Positions 36,953-45,200 of a stretch of 64,000 nucleotides of DNA are shown piece after piece (within the stretch, counting starts at the first letter, position 1; each line of letters begins with the position of its first letter). The notes beneath the pieces are model-generated. The model did no database searches. It saw only the letters and a program-made list of their open reading frames with translations, and was not told where the DNA came from. Where the stretch lies: contig NZ_QEWP01000020.1 of NCBI RefSeq assembly GCF_003121985.1, positions 21,800-85,799 on the forward strand. The letters run 5' to 3'. This stretch comes from Marinilabilia rubra (GTDB lineage: Bacteria; Bacteroidota; Bacteroidia; Bacteroidales; Marinilabiliaceae). Made by a program: the position numbers and the translations under genes.

Positions 36953-38515
36953 ATGAAGAATTCTTTGCATAAATTGCTGGCCGGTCTTACTGTCCTGCTC
37001 CTGTTTCCTGTTGTTATTGCTGTTTTTTATGAATATTCCCGCATTAATGACAGTGAAAAACTAATCAGTACTGTCTATAAAAATCAGCTTGAAACAATAG
37101 TGTCTTCCATTAATTCTTATGTTCAGGATGTAGCGGATAATTGGGGCTCAAGATTGGAGATGGGGCTGAAATTTACTGAGGATACTTCCGGAATTGCGCG
37201 TCTTGTCTCTGAAAACAAATCCATAAACGGGATTTATCTCAGTTCAACCGATCAGCAGCAGGAAACAATTTATCAGAAAAACACTGATGGATTCTCTCGG
37301 GATTCGTTAAATCTTTTTTTGCTGAGTAATCAAGACGAGGTGGTCCGTTTAAAAAATTACTATAAAAATGGTTATCAAAAGTTTGTGAGCCATTTTTTGA
37401 GTAAAGAACATGTTGTGTTATTTTTTGTGGGAGAAGGGAGAAACAATCAATTGCAGGTATTCCTGGTTGATGTTAATCTCCCCTTGTTTTTGCAAAACCA
37501 CATCAGACCACGCATTCAGTCTATTGCCAGGGATAATTTTTTGATTGCGTTGTATTTAAAAAATAATGAAGAAGTGCTTGTCTCAACAGAGAAGTCAATT
37601 TCCCAAAATCAGGAATACGATCAGAAAGGTGAAATGTGGCTGTTTCCCTTTTTGGAGATAGGCATTACTCTCAAAGAACAAACCATTGCAGACCTCGCCA
37701 GAAGTCGAATAAAGGAGGGGCTCATTCTCATGGCAATTGTTCTTATTGTCCTTGTGGGGGGAGTCTGGTTTCTGTTTTCAAGTGTAAAGCGGGAAATTCA
37801 GCTGACTCAGATAAAATCAGAATTTATAGCCAATGTTTCTCACGAAATCCGTACACCTCTGGCGCTTATCAGTATGTATATCGAAACATTGGAGATGGGG
37901 CGGGTGAAATCAATGGAAAAGGTTAAGGAATACTATGGTATTATTGGTAAGGAAACGCAACGTCTGACAGGTATTGTCAATAAAATTCTGGATTTTTCGA
38001 AATTGGAGAAGGGGAAGCGCCACTTCAAGTTTGGAACCTGTGACCTGAATACTGTAGCAGAGGAAGTATTGGAGACCTATCAATTTCATCTTGAGAAAAA
38101 AGGATTCGAAGTTATCTTTTTACCCGAAGAGAATTTGCCCTGCAATTGGTGCGACAAAGAATCCATTGCCGATGCTATCGTAAATCTCATTGATAATGCC
38201 CGGAAATACAGTAATGGGATTAAGCGCATTGAAATAAAAACCGGGGTTAGAAAGAAATTCACTTTCATTGAAGTTAAAGACTTTGGGACGGGAATTTCCA
38301 AAAAGCATCAGAAACTAATATTTGATAAATTTTACCGCATTACTTCGGGAGACCTGGCCAATCAGGTGAAAGGTTCGGGACTGGGCCTGGCCATTGTCAG
38401 TGAGATAATCAAGGCCCATCATGGAAAAATTTCTCTGAGCAGTAAACCCGGTGAAGGTGCAGCGTTTCGATTGTATCTTCCCAAATTGCATCCTCCAAAG
38501 GGAAGCAAACAATAG
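36953..38515 (+). CDS. Membrane sensor histidine kinase
   Basis: The 520-residue protein has a first helix at about 8-26, a periplasmic sensing region of about 220 residues, a second helix near 255-275, a HisKA domain with FIANVSHEIRTPLAL (phospho-His near 297), and a HATPase with NLIDNARKYSNG (N box), DFGTGI (G1) and GSGLGLAIV (G2). It should phosphorylate the OmpR-type regulator encoded 30 bases downstream. The sensing region has no known domain. Confidence 0.93.
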   Translation: MKNSLHKLLAGLTVLLLFPVVIAVFYEYSRINDSEKLISTVYKNQLETIVSSINSYVQDVADNWGSRLEMGLKFTEDTSGIARLVSENKSINGIYLSSTDQQQETIYQKNTDGFSRDSLNLFLLSNQDEVVRLKNYYKNGYQKFVSHFLSKEHVVLFFVGEGRNNQLQVFLVDVNLPLFLQNHIRPRIQSIARDNFLIALYLKNNEEVLVSTEKSISQNQEYDQKGEMWLFPFLEIGITLKEQTIADLARSRIKEGLILMAIVLIVLVGGVWFLFSSVKREIQLTQIKSEFIANVSHEIRTPLALISMYIETLEMGRVKSMEKVKEYYGIIGKETQRLTGIVNKILDFSKLEKGKRHFKFGTCDLNTVAEEVLETYQFHLEKKGFEVIFLPEENLPCNWCDKESIADAIVNLIDNARKYSNGIKRIEIKTGVRKKFTFIEVKDFGTGISKKHQKLIFDKFYRITSGDLANQVKGSGLGLAIVSEIIKAHHGKISLSSKPGEGAAFRLYLPKLHPPKGSKQ

Positions 38516-38545
38516 AAGAATAAACTTTGCCAAAATATTCGAGTC

Positions 38546-39232
38546 ATGATAAAAATATTGATTGTTGAAGATGAACTTCCCATGCTTCAGGGATTGAAAG
38601 ACAATCTGGAATTTGAAGGTTATGAGGTGGATACTGCCACAAATGGGGCTGATGGATTGGACAAGTTATTGACAAACCAGTTTAACCTGGTGCTTCTGGA
38701 TGTAATGATGCCTGAGCTATCCGGCTTTGATGTTTGCAAAGCCGCACGGGCCAAAGGTAATAAGACTCCGGTTATCATGCTTACTGCCAAAGGTGAGGAA
38801 ATTGACAAAGTCCTCGGGTTGGAGTTTGGTGCCGACGATTATATTACCAAACCTTTTAGTCTTCGCGAATTACTGGCAAGGGTTCGTGCCATACTGCGGC
38901 GGTCAAACATTGAAGGGAACAACCCGGACAATCAGGTTTATCAGATTGGCAATATGCTGGTTAATTTTTCTGGTTATACTGCTACCATCGAAGGCCGGGA
39001 AGTAAAACTATCATATAAGGAGTTTGAGATACTTCATTATCTCCACAATCATAAAAATGAGACGGTTGACCGTGATGATCTTTTGGATGCCATCTGGGGG
39101 ACCGATTATCAGCCTACTTCCCGTACCATCGATAATTTTATTCTAAAACTCAGACAAAAAATTGAGGTTGATTCAAACGATCCCCGCATTATAATGACGG
39201 TTCATGGCGTTGGATATAAGCTGGTTGTCTGA
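38546..39232 (+). CDS. OmpR-family response regulator
   Basis: The 228-residue protein has a receiver domain with acidic pocket VEDE, phospho-Asp D52 in LLDVMMPELSG and the conserved Lys in ITKPFS, then a winged-helix DNA-binding domain (VKLSYKEFEILHYL, RTIDNFILKLRQKIE, VHGVGYKLV). It is partner of the upstream kinase. OmpR-type proteins bind tandem direct repeats spaced about one helical turn; the 10-base-spaced TGACAA repeats beside this gene fit that mode. Confidence 0.95.
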   Translation: MIKILIVEDELPMLQGLKDNLEFEGYEVDTATNGADGLDKLLTNQFNLVLLDVMMPELSGFDVCKAARAKGNKTPVIMLTAKGEEIDKVLGLEFGADDYITKPFSLRELLARVRAILRRSNIEGNNPDNQVYQIGNMLVNFSGYTATIEGREVKLSYKEFEILHYLHNHKNETVDRDDLLDAIWGTDYQPTSRTIDNFILKLRQKIEVDSNDPRIIMTVHGVGYKLVV

Positions 39233-39236
39233 TTTG

Positions 39237-39300
39237 TGACAATTTATGACAATTGGTTACATGGTGGCGACACTCTTTGTTTTTTTTACCCCCACCTTTG
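39237..39300 (+). promoter_or_regulatory. Putative response-regulator box array and promoter, copy 2
   Basis: TGACAAT at 39237, TGACAAT at 39247, CGACACT at 39268 and CACCTTTG at 39293, a weaker -7 element. The spacings are identical to 36174-36237. It begins 5 bases after the regulator's stop codon. Confidence 0.55.
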
Positions 39301-39382
39301 TATTGAAGGCTTCCGGGAAGAATGTTGAAGCAGATTTTTGTTCCGGATAAGCTTCAAACTGTTTTCATTAAATTCATTTACT

Positions 39383-40447
39383 ATGAGAAGTATTCTAATC
39401 ATATTAACTGCGTTATTTTTCCTTCAGGTTACAAATGTCGCAGCCTCTGATATCGAATCGATTGTCAGACTTACAGGTTATTGGAAGTTTAACATAGGTG
39501 ATGACATGGCATGGGCTGAAAAGGATTTTGACGATAGCCAATGGGATCGTCTCTATGCCCCCGGTTCATGGGAAGATCAGGGCTATGTGGGGTACAACGG
39601 ATATGCATGGTACCGTAACCGGGTCGAAATACCCGCTGGTAGATATACTGATCAATTGACTCTCAACCTGGGACGAATTGATGATGTGAATGAAGTCTAT
39701 TTTAATGGAACTCTGGTTGGTCAAACCGGAATGTTTCCCCCCAACTTTCAAACTGCTTACAATGTTCCGGTAACCTATTCAATTCCCAAATATCTGATTA
39801 ATGAAAATGGGGAGAACACCATTGCTGTCAGAGTTTATGATGAAGGCCGTGAAGGCGGGTTATTAGGCGATGATATGGCTTTAGGGTATGATCGTGATAT
39901 CAGGATGCTAAGCCAGAATCTGGCAGGTAATTGGAAGATTGAGTTTAGTAATTTTGATAGTAAATGCCGGATGCCGGGGTTTGATGATTCGGAGTGGAAA
40001 GAGGTGTATGTTCCGGCCACTTGGGAAAGTCAGGGATACAATCATTATGACGGGCAAGCTGTTTATCGCAAAGAGTTTCGCCTTAAACGCGATCTAATAA
40101 CGAAACGTCTTTATTTGGTTCTGGGGAAAATTGATGATGAAGACAGTGTTTATTTGAACGGGAAACTCATCGGAAAAACAAAAGATATGTACAACACCCG
40201 TTTTGCAAATCGCTTTACAGGGGACTGGCAGATACGGCGGGCTTATGAGGTTCCGGAGGGGCTCCTAAATGTCAACGGCACCAATACCCTTGCAGTAGTA
40301 GTTTATGATCACCGGGGAGAAGGCGGAATTTATGAAGGGCCGGTAGGGTTTATGACACAAGATGCGTATGCGTATTACCTGGACAAATATGAAGCGCCGG
40401 AGCTATTCCCCGGATATCATTTTTTGCGTTCGTTGTTTTTTGATTGA
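39383..40447 (+). CDS. Secreted protein with two GH2-type sugar-binding jelly-roll domains, paralogue 1
   Basis: The ATG at 39383 starts a signal peptide (MRSILIILTALFFLQVTNVA). Two tandem domains follow, each with LxGxWKF..GDD..W....FDDS.W, then VPGSWEDQGY..Y.G.AWYR and LGRIDD..E.Y.NG..VG. This is the galactose-binding-like domain found at the N-terminus of GH2 enzymes and in sialate esterases, but there is no catalytic domain. 354 residues, exported. Both domains close with YDEGREGG or YDHRGEGG. It lies behind GACA-box promoter copy 2, so it is likely controlled by the adjacent two-component system. It probably binds glycan. Confidence 0.8.
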   Translation: MRSILIILTALFFLQVTNVAASDIESIVRLTGYWKFNIGDDMAWAEKDFDDSQWDRLYAPGSWEDQGYVGYNGYAWYRNRVEIPAGRYTDQLTLNLGRIDDVNEVYFNGTLVGQTGMFPPNFQTAYNVPVTYSIPKYLINENGENTIAVRVYDEGREGGLLGDDMALGYDRDIRMLSQNLAGNWKIEFSNFDSKCRMPGFDDSEWKEVYVPATWESQGYNHYDGQAVYRKEFRLKRDLITKRLYLVLGKIDDEDSVYLNGKLIGKTKDMYNTRFANRFTGDWQIRRAYEVPEGLLNVNGTNTLAVVVYDHRGEGGIYEGPVGFMTQDAYAYYLDKYEAPELFPGYHFLRSLFFD

Positions 40448-40715
40448 TGGCCGGTAAGATGAACTTTAAGGTTGGGGCCTGACCTGCATTTAAAGGTTCT
40501 TTATTAATCAAATCTAACCTATTTATTGCCAGCAAGAAAACTCATGCTTTTCATCTGTGTTTGCAAAAAGGCGTCAAGTGCAAGGCTTGCGATGTCTGAA
40601 AAGCAGGAGTCCCGAATGCTTCGGGATGACTGTTTTGAAGACAAGCATTGAGTTTACCCCGACCCTTCGGGGCAGCAATTGTCGTTTTCTTGCAAACACT
40701 ATTAATTAATTAATT
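40448..40715. other. Intergenic region with two palindromes
   Basis: It contains TCCCGAATGCTTCGGGA (40610-40626) and CCCCGACCCTTCGGGG (about 40657-40672), members of the short hairpin family of this genome. No GACA-box array precedes the second paralogue, so it may be transcribed from upstream. Confidence 0.5.
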
Positions 40716-41735
40716 ATGTACAGGATACTTTTATATACATCAGTTTTGTTGTTCATGCTTCATTTTCGGGTTGTGGGGCAGCAACCTGATGAGCACTATC
40801 TTGAGGTAGTGGATCTGGAAGGAGAATGGAAACTGATGATTGGGGATGATAAAACCTGGGCTGCTCCGGGGTTTAATGACAGTCGCTGGGAACGGGTAGA
40901 AGTGCCCGCTACATGGGAAAGCCAGGGATTTTATGGCTATGATGGATTTGCCTGGTACCGTAAACAGTTTAGGATTGGTTCCTCATTTCGTGATGCCTCG
41001 CTGATGTTGTTTCTCGGCTATGTAGACGATGTGGATGCCGCCTATTTAAATGGCGTGGAGATTGGTCATAAAGGGTCTTTTCCCCCAAACTACTGGACCG
41101 CCTACAATTCAGAAAGACGATATAAAATTCCTAATGAATATCTGAATTTTGGAGGCGTTAACACCCTTGCTGTTCGCATTTATGATGCCCAATTGGATGG
41201 TGGAATAATTGGCGGAGAAATTGGAGTTTATCAGCGCAATCGTGATTTACCTTTTGATATTGATCTCGATGGCTACTGGAAGTTTGCAAAAGGTGATGAC
41301 ATGGACCGTAAGAATCCGGGATATAACGATTCTGACTGGGATGAGATTTCTGTACCAGGCATCTGGGAAGATCAAGTGGCCGGAAATTACGACGGATTTG
41401 GCTGGTATCGAAAGCAGTTTAATGTGCCTGCGTCCATGGCGGGGAAACGTTATGTGCTGATGATGGGGAAAATAGATGATGTGGATGAGGTGTATATCAA
41501 TGGCAAAATGGTTGGAAAAACCGGAGAAATTCATGACAATCCGTTTCGGATTCGTTTCAATGGAGAGTACGCTCAACAGCGGTATTATTATTTGGAAGAG
41601 AGTGACCTGATTCCCGGAGCTGTTAATACTATTTCAGTAAGAGTATATGACGGTGGAGGTGAAGGAGGAATTTACGAAGGCCCGGTAGGTCTGGTAGAAC
41701 TAAGACGATTTGTTACTTACTGGCGAAAACATTAA
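40716..41735 (+). CDS. Secreted protein with two GH2-type sugar-binding jelly-roll domains, paralogue 2
   Basis: The 339-residue protein has a signal peptide (MYRILLYTSVLLFMLHFRVV) and two domains of the same type as the preceding gene (LEGEWKLMIGDDKTW and LDGYWKFAKGDDM; VPATWESQGF and VPGIWEDQVAG; GYVDDVDAAYLNG and GKIDDVDEVYING). The end, GGEGGIYEGPVGLVELRRF, matches the paralogue's GGIYEGPVGFM. It arose by gene duplication of a protein that was itself internally duplicated. No enzyme domain; likely glycan binding at the surface or in the periplasm. Confidence 0.8.
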   Translation: MYRILLYTSVLLFMLHFRVVGQQPDEHYLEVVDLEGEWKLMIGDDKTWAAPGFNDSRWERVEVPATWESQGFYGYDGFAWYRKQFRIGSSFRDASLMLFLGYVDDVDAAYLNGVEIGHKGSFPPNYWTAYNSERRYKIPNEYLNFGGVNTLAVRIYDAQLDGGIIGGEIGVYQRNRDLPFDIDLDGYWKFAKGDDMDRKNPGYNDSDWDEISVPGIWEDQVAGNYDGFGWYRKQFNVPASMAGKRYVLMMGKIDDVDEVYINGKMVGKTGEIHDNPFRIRFNGEYAQQRYYYLEESDLIPGAVNTISVRVYDGGGEGGIYEGPVGLVELRRFVTYWRKH

Positions 41736-41772
41736 TGATGCTTGATTAAATGTCTGAAAAACGACATGACTT

Positions 41773-41910
41773 AAAGAGGCTGTCTTAAAAGTATAATACT
41801 CCAAAAGGCGTGTTATGTTGATCGTAGTCGAAACATCTGTTTATTAAAGGAAAAGAATCTTCGACAAGCTCAGAATGACATCAAAATTGGACTTTTGAGA
41901 CAGCCTCTTT
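41773..41910 (+). repeat. 138-bp element with 20-bp inverted ends
   Basis: The ends AAAGAGGCTGTCTTAAAAGT and ACTTTTGAGACAGCCTCTTT are inverted repeats with one mismatch. The interior includes TCTTCGACAAGCTCAGAATG. The structure followed by TTTTTG could terminate the plus-strand transcript. It looks like a small non-autonomous repeat. Confidence 0.65.
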
Positions 41911-42051
41911 TTGTTTGACCTGGCCACAAATAACCGGATTACTTGCACTCACCATGTTGTGTTTCTTGTTCTCGTATCTTTCTTTTATGCGAAGGGAAAT
42001 CAGATCGAGGGGGTAAGGTTTTTTGAATAAGAATCCTACAGATTGCGTTTA

Positions 42052-42117
42052 ATAGAACGCAGATGACGCAGATAAAATCCGCTTTAATCCTTCAAATCTG
42101 CGTCTTCCGCGTTCTAT
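42052..42117. repeat. 66-bp inverted repeat
   Basis: ATAGAACGCAGATGACGCAGAT and ATCTGCGTCTTCCGCGTTCTAT form a 22-base stem with two mismatches around a 22-base loop. It sits 14 bases past the stop of the TonB receptor gene and may also act as its terminator. Confidence 0.65.
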
Positions 42118-42130
42118 TTTTAAGATTCAT

Positions 42131-44362
42131 TTATTGTCCAAATTCAACCCTGATTGAAGCACTAATATTTCGCCCCTGGTTGTAATATCCAAGGCCCTTG
42201 AGTGTTGACAAGTGATCAAAATATTGTTTGTTAAAGAGGTTGTTAACACCAAAAGTCATCTCTACCGGGAGGTTTCCAACTTCAAAGCCTCCGTTTAAGG
42301 TGGCATTCACCAGGGTATAGCCCTTTGTGGCGCTCTCATCCGGGGAAGGATGGTCCTGATCAAGAGCGGTAAGAGCCCACAGTTTGACAGAAGGATTTAA
42401 AATACCCCATAATTTCTTTCTGCCAGCCCTTATCTCGTAGCGGAATTTTCCTGCCGGAATAAAAGGCAGGTAATCATCATTCTCTTGTTTCCCGGTTACA
42501 GTCGACCAGGTTCCTTTCAGGTGTAACCAGGGAATAGATTTGGGATGGACATGAACGCCTGCTTCTCCTCCATAGAGGCGGGCATTGGTCTGCCTGAATT
42601 GAAAAACGGGTGTGCCATCGGCGGCAACTTCGGATGTGGGTGAGAGAAATATGTAATCACCAATGTGGTTGTAGAAAACAGCTCCGTCAAGCGACATAAA
42701 TTCGCCATGATAGTGTACACTCAAATCGGTCTCCAGAGCTTTTTGCGGATCCAGATCGGGATTGCCCTCTTCATACCTGCTGCCATGCATTCCGTGAGAG
42801 GTAAGTTCCGAAATATTGGGAGCCCTGAATGCTCTGGCCACATTGGCTCTCAGAATCCATTTGTGGTGTATGGTGTAGGTAGCCCCTGCCGAGCCGCTAA
42901 AGCTTGAGAAATCTTTTGATACGGGAGCATGAAAATCATCTGATCCCTCAATACCCAGAGGATCTGTATCCGTGCTCAGGAAATCGTAACGTACACCTCC
43001 CTGAAGTTTCAATCCTTCAACAGGGGCATATTGTGCCAGCATCAGAATGCCAAGGTTGTTTACATCGGCGTTCGGTAAAAATTGGGAATCCCGGTTGTTA
43101 AGATTCCGGTTGGTTTGGCTCATCCCCTGAAGGCCTATCGTATAATCGGTTTTATCGGTATGTGCGAAATGAACCTTCGACTCATAAGTAAAGGTATTAA
43201 GGCGCATCTCCACAAAAGGATTGATGCCGGTGGTTTTCAACTTACGGAGAGCACTTTGCCAGGCTATGTTATTTTCCCATTTTATATTCCCCAGGAAAAG
43301 GGTGTTACGGGAGTTAAGCAGATGATGCTCCAAATCCTGATACCAAACCTTATTTTTGCGGCCTGGCTCAGAAACCAATGCAAGGGCAGGAGGTACCGAC
43401 ATGCCCAAATCCTGGTTAAAATAATCATAGAACAGTCTGAAAGTACCTGCTTTTCCCGTATAACCGCCATTGGTACTCAATGACCATTCATTGAACCGGG
43501 TGTTAGGTACAAAATCACCACCTCCTTGTTGGTAATCTTCGTGTGATTTGTGTCTGGCACTGATGCCGCCAAAAAGATGGTCGGAACTTGCCTTAAAACC
43601 CGCACTGGTATTAATTCCATTGGTATTAGAGTGTACCTGACTCTCCGCAAAACCGCTTATGCTTCCCGTGGCAGCCGGTCTCTCTTTGGTGAAGTTGATA
43701 ACGCCACCAATAGCATCAGATCCATATAAGAGGGAAGCGGGGCCTTTGATAACTTCTACCTTATCAACAGCATTGGCGTCAACTCCTAATGGGTGATTTT
43801 CACCGTATTGGTAATTCTCTAAGCGAACGCCGTTGTTGAGCACCAAAATGTCATTCATCGATAACCCCCGGATGACAGGTTTGGCAACTCCCTGACCTTT
43901 GGCAATCATATCCACGCCCGGAATGGTTGTCAGGGTTTCCATCAGATTAGGTGATCCGGATTTTCGTATTTCTCTGCTGTTGAGCACTTCAATCTTTACT
44001 GCATTATCATGTTGAGAAGAAATTCCAATTCCCGTAACTACTACTTCCTGCGAATGTATAACCGCAGGGGTCAGAGAAATATCCATGTTTACCGGGGATT
44101 GGTCATCTATTGTTATGATCTTCATCTCGGTATTGTATCCCAAATATGAAAATTGAATTTTGGTTTTTCCCGAAGGCAGGTTTTGTATTTGGTAAAAGCC
44201 TTCTTCATTACTTGCTGTTCCTTTATTTTGCTCAGGTAAAAATACGGCTGCTCCCGGAAGAGGCTCGCCCTGGTTGTTGGTGACGGTTCCGGAAATTTTA
44301 TTTTGAGCAGGAATATAGATATATAGCGATCCTAAAAGGATGAGAAATAATATACGTTTCAT
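42131..44362 (-). CDS. TonB-dependent receptor with carboxypeptidase-like N-domain
   Basis: The 743-residue protein has a signal peptide, a CarboxypepD_reg beta-sandwich (about 22-105; ISGTVTNNQGEPLPGAAVFL), a plug (VVVTGIGIS..., IPGVDMIAKGQGVAKPVIRG, VIKGPASLLYGSDAIGGVIN) and a 22-strand barrel ending in the aromatic-rich strand NISASIRVEFGQ. The compact size and plug resemble metal or siderophore receptors more than SusC. A His-rich small membrane protein is encoded just upstream in the same direction, suggesting metal uptake. The 5' leader holds an inverted repeat. Confidence 0.9.
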   Translation of the reverse strand: MKRILFLILLGSLYIYIPAQNKISGTVTNNQGEPLPGAAVFLPEQNKGTASNEEGFYQIQNLPSGKTKIQFSYLGYNTEMKIITIDDQSPVNMDISLTPAVIHSQEVVVTGIGISSQHDNAVKIEVLNSREIRKSGSPNLMETLTTIPGVDMIAKGQGVAKPVIRGLSMNDILVLNNGVRLENYQYGENHPLGVDANAVDKVEVIKGPASLLYGSDAIGGVINFTKERPAATGSISGFAESQVHSNTNGINTSAGFKASSDHLFGGISARHKSHEDYQQGGGDFVPNTRFNEWSLSTNGGYTGKAGTFRLFYDYFNQDLGMSVPPALALVSEPGRKNKVWYQDLEHHLLNSRNTLFLGNIKWENNIAWQSALRKLKTTGINPFVEMRLNTFTYESKVHFAHTDKTDYTIGLQGMSQTNRNLNNRDSQFLPNADVNNLGILMLAQYAPVEGLKLQGGVRYDFLSTDTDPLGIEGSDDFHAPVSKDFSSFSGSAGATYTIHHKWILRANVARAFRAPNISELTSHGMHGSRYEEGNPDLDPQKALETDLSVHYHGEFMSLDGAVFYNHIGDYIFLSPTSEVAADGTPVFQFRQTNARLYGGEAGVHVHPKSIPWLHLKGTWSTVTGKQENDDYLPFIPAGKFRYEIRAGRKKLWGILNPSVKLWALTALDQDHPSPDESATKGYTLVNATLNGGFEVGNLPVEMTFGVNNLFNKQYFDHLSTLKGLGYYNQGRNISASIRVEFGQ

Positions 44363-44391
44363 TAAATATTGGTTCTATTGAATGACTGATA

Positions 44392-44429
44392 GGGTGTGAC
44401 CATAAAAAATGAGAGTTATGATCACACCT
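44392..44429 (-). promoter_or_regulatory. Inverted repeat in the 5' leader of the TonB receptor gene
   Basis: GGTGTGACCATAA and TTATGATCACACC form a 13-base dyad with one mismatch, 30 bases before the start codon. It could be an operator or an RNA hairpin. It has no cobalamin-riboswitch features. Confidence 0.4.
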
Positions 44430-44628
44430 CGATTCGAAAGTAACTGGTATTAAAGATCCACACTGAGTTGATGTTCCACATGATTTCAATGATATTATCT
44501 CACAGAGGCACTAAGGGCGCGGAAATGAAAATAGTTTTATCATTTATTGGCGTCCACGTGTCTTTGAGCGATTCATTAATTTCTTGTGAACCTGCAAAAA
44601 CAGTTGATGTAATGAGTAAGATGATATG

Positions 44629-44946
44629 TTACAGTACCGCAGGGGGAGGCCTGCAAATAAGGTCGCTTCTATGAAATCCAGGGACAAAATTTTCCCTGTA
44701 GAAAGATGGTATTTCGGCAAAAGTCGTTTTCCGGTATTGTAACTCCGGTGTGGGGGAGGAGGTGAAAACGGAAAGACTCAGAGCGCAAAATGAACAATGC
44801 TCGTGCTGATCGTGAAAATGGTTCTCGGTTTTGGCGTCGCAGTGAAAATCATCTTCGTGGTGATGGTGCGCACGTTTGATAATCCCGGGCAGGAAAAAGG
44901 CCCCGAGAATCAGCAGTGCTATTATTTTTCTTTTGATATTCACCAT
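44629..44946 (-). CDS. Small His-rich membrane protein, probable metal-related
   Basis: The 105-residue protein has one hydrophobic N-terminal segment (IIALLILGAFFLPGI), then a His/Cys-rich stretch RAHHHHEDDFHCDAKTE plus HFHDQHEHCSFCAL, a good potential site for zinc, copper or another soft metal. It ends with RPPPAVL. A second protein of the same plan, ending RAPPVL, lies at 54590-54952, also next to a TonB receptor. Probably periplasmic or membrane-tethered, working with the receptor. The family name is not certain. Confidence 0.6.
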   Translation of the reverse strand: MVNIKRKIIALLILGAFFLPGIIKRAHHHHEDDFHCDAKTENHFHDQHEHCSFCALSLSVFTSSPTPELQYRKTTFAEIPSFYRENFVPGFHRSDLICRPPPAVL

Positions 44947-45200
44947 GTGTCCGATCAGTTTTTCACCGCGACTTCAAAGGTAATTGAATTGTCCTTTTAT
45001 TGATTGGTTAAAAAGAAGAACGTGCTTTTAACACTGTTTTACCGTTGAATGTTGATTCTAACTTAGAATATCCCGTTTTGTTTACTTCCTGACCGGGATT
45101 TTTGATTTATTAACCATTTTCAAAAGCAAGGGCTCCCGATGGTTTCAATAAGATTTGGAGAGTTGCTGCAGGGTGCAGCACTTCTTCAAACTTTAAAAAT

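Noticed and set aside
43082..43483. 133-codon plus-strand frame inside the TonB receptor gene
   Set aside because: Antisense shadow of a clear TonB receptor barrel.
44363..44628. Possible cobalamin riboswitch upstream of the TonB receptor
   Set aside because: The B12-box and other conserved elements are absent; only a simple dyad is present.
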